From JABDMH01 sp965223165 (GTDB lineage: Bacteria; Bacteroidota; Bacteroidia; Chitinophagales; Saprospiraceae): a stretch of 64,000 bases of DNA. Below the pieces are notes generated by a model. That model saw only the letters and a list, made by a program, of their open reading frames with translations. It searched no databases and was not told the DNA's origin. The stretch spans positions 124,001 to 188,000 of the forward strand of contig CBDCVQ010000011.1 of assembly GCA_965223165.1 (NCBI GenBank). Reading direction: 5' to 3'. Shown here piece by piece: positions 62,803 through 64,000 of the stretch. Each line of letters begins with the position of its first letter. The stretch's first letter is position 1. The translations under genes and the position numbers were made by a program.

Positions 62803-64000
62803 ATGGCTGACCAATCCAAAGACCCCTCATTGTCACGGCGCTTCACCCTGATGGCCTTGTTGGTCTGGTCACTCATTGTCGTCGCAGCCATCCATCCCGA
62901 TTTTTGGTGGGGCTTGCATTTTCTTGCGTTCGTCCCCTCTTGGCTGGCGGCGCTGCTGCTTCTGACCAGCCTGGCCCTGCTGCTGGCTCCCCGGATCAGC
63001 GATATGCAACCTTTGCTACGAGTGAATTGGCAGTTCACTCCGGCGTTGATCGCCTTCGCAATGGGCGGTATCTTCTACTTTTTCCCAATCTACCTGGACA
63101 CCTACGGAGACGCCATCTGGGTGCGTGACACCCAGGACGAAGTGGTGACGCAGATACCCGCCGACATGCAGGCGGAGTTGAGGACATGGACATTGCATCC
63201 CTCCCGGGCCAGGTCGTTTATGCTCAGTGCCATTTCGACCACGGCCTATCACACCGGCAGCTCACTGCGTCAGGTCTATGTGGCCATGGGCCTGGTCTGC
63301 GGGGTGCTTTTTGTTTGGTTTTGGCTACAATGGGTGCAGAAAAAACTCCACGAGCCCCTATGGCGGTGGACGATGACCGTCGTGGGGCTTTCTGCTCCTT
63401 TCCTGGCGGCCTTCTGTGGCCACCTCGAAGTCTATGCTCCGATCTACCTCTTGCTCCTCCTGTGGCTACAGGGCTTACTCCGTTACTTGGAGGATGAAAG
63501 CCCGATCGTCCTGGCACTACTCCTCCCCTTTACAGTGTTGCTTATGCGCATGCATCCGCTGGGCTGGTTTCTGCTGCCCGTATGGGGGCTAGCGCTACTG
63601 TGGAGATGGCGCCATCGGCATCCCTGGGTTGCCCGGATACTTCGTCCCCAGGGGGTGCTGCTTCTCCTGGGAGTCCCGGCTATTGTAGGTGGCAGTTTAC
63701 TCTACTTTGTCGTGACAGGTGACTTTCGCGACGACCGTACACTGCACGAGACAGCCGCGGATCAACATCTCTTTTTGCCCATCGTGACGCCCGATCCCCC
63801 CTATGATCGCTACAATCTGCAGAGTTTCAATCACATAGCGGACTTCGCCAACGCCATGTTGTTTTGGTCGGTGCCTTGCTGGTTGCTACTGGCCATGGTC
63901 TGGTTTGGTGCAAGAAAAGCTTATCGGTGGAGTGAACCATCTCTGCTTTTCACCGCTGCTGTCCTCGGTTGCTTCATTGCCTTTCTCTTTGTGATCAATC
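62803..64000 (+). CDS. Polytopic membrane protein, paralogue of the GT-C-like gene (cut by window)
   Basis: At least 399 residues from the ATG at 62803, open to the right edge. The hydrophobic helices and the loop TYGDAIWVRDTQDE match the loop YGDAPLFKDR of the divergent gene, and LPIVTPDPPYDRY, followed by NLQSFNH, matches its motif too. This is a clear paralogue transcribed in the opposite direction across an 88-bp shared promoter region. Likely a second lipid-linked sugar transferase; the C-terminal part is outside the window. Confidence 0.72.
   Translation, partial: MADQSKDPSLSRRFTLMALLVWSLIVVAAIHPDFWWGLHFLAFVPSWLAALLLLTSLALLLAPRISDMQPLLRVNWQFTPALIAFAMGGIFYFFPIYLDTYGDAIWVRDTQDEVVTQIPADMQAELRTWTLHPSRARSFMLSAISTTAYHTGSSLRQVYVAMGLVCGVLFVWFWLQWVQKKLHEPLWRWTMTVVGLSAPFLAAFCGHLEVYAPIYLLLLLWLQGLLRYLEDESPIVLALLLPFTVLLMRMHPLGWFLLPVWGLALLWRWRHRHPWVARILRPQGVLLLLGVPAIVGGSLLYFVVTGDFRDDRTLHETAADQHLFLPIVTPDPPYDRYNLQSFNHIADFANAMLFWSVPCWLLLAMVWFGARKAYRWSEPSLLFTAAVLGCFIAFLFVIN

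Noticed and set aside
62715..63038. N-terminal extension of the 60744 membrane protein
   Set aside because: This is antisense to the start of the divergent paralogue and has no hydrophobic or family character.

Overview
The window looks like a chromosomal segment of a member of the Bacteroidota, most likely a Saprospiraceae/Lewinella-type bacterium. This is inferred from T9SS type A C-terminal sorting domains, HYR-type repeats, a paired DUF1501/DUF1800 module, a bacillithiol-type deacetylase, citramalate synthase, YHYH/YwqK/SCO neighbours, and several -7 boxes of the Bacteroidota form TAnnTTTG. GC content is moderate (a little above half by eye), start codons are often GTG or TTG, and Shine-Dalgarno sequences are rare. 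I recognised no tRNA, rRNA, CRISPR array, intact insertion sequence or phage gene.

Left part (1-25.9 kb), housekeeping and envelope stress: a truncated patatin-like phospholipase; a noncoding stretch with hairpins and a dispersed repeat; a Dabb protein; a SCO1/YwqK/YHYH operon; an ECF sigma, small membrane protein (possible anti-sigma) and Spy/CpxP-like protein operon; an rRNA methyltransferase; BshB1; FabH; a 17-bp tandem array; a GATase-like exported protein; a membrane VWA protein; an acyl-CoA carboxylase beta subunit; a class V aminotransferase fold enzyme; an RluA pseudouridine synthase; small exported proteins and outer-membrane-like proteins; a zinc alcohol dehydrogenase; a DUF1684 protein; and the decayed end of a T9SS-secreted protein.

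Middle part (25.9-36.4 kb), metabolism and molybdenum cofactor: cimA, galK and a split molybdopterin set. moaD-moaE lie on the plus strand and moaA-moeA-moaC-mobA on the minus strand. The two arms are separated by an exported DUF1501/DUF1800 pair. The -7 boxes of galK and moaD abut each other.

Right part (36.4-64 kb), surface polymers: a minus-strand run of three glycosyltransferases, a sulfotransferase and an FAD oxidoreductase. Thirteen bases upstream lies a 3337-residue T9SS cargo protein with seven propeller-like repeats, 17 full HYR-like repeats and a sorting domain. Across a 396-bp gap on the plus strand are a polytopic membrane protein with intramembrane histidines, a DprE1/DprE2-like epimerase pair and three SGNH-fold proteins. 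A fourth SGNH protein faces them, followed by two divergently transcribed paralogous polytopic membrane proteins that resemble GT-C glycosyltransferases. Together these suggest a lipid-linked sugar pathway and a surface glycan assembly and modification locus. That functional reading is inference; the individual family assignments rest on visible motifs.
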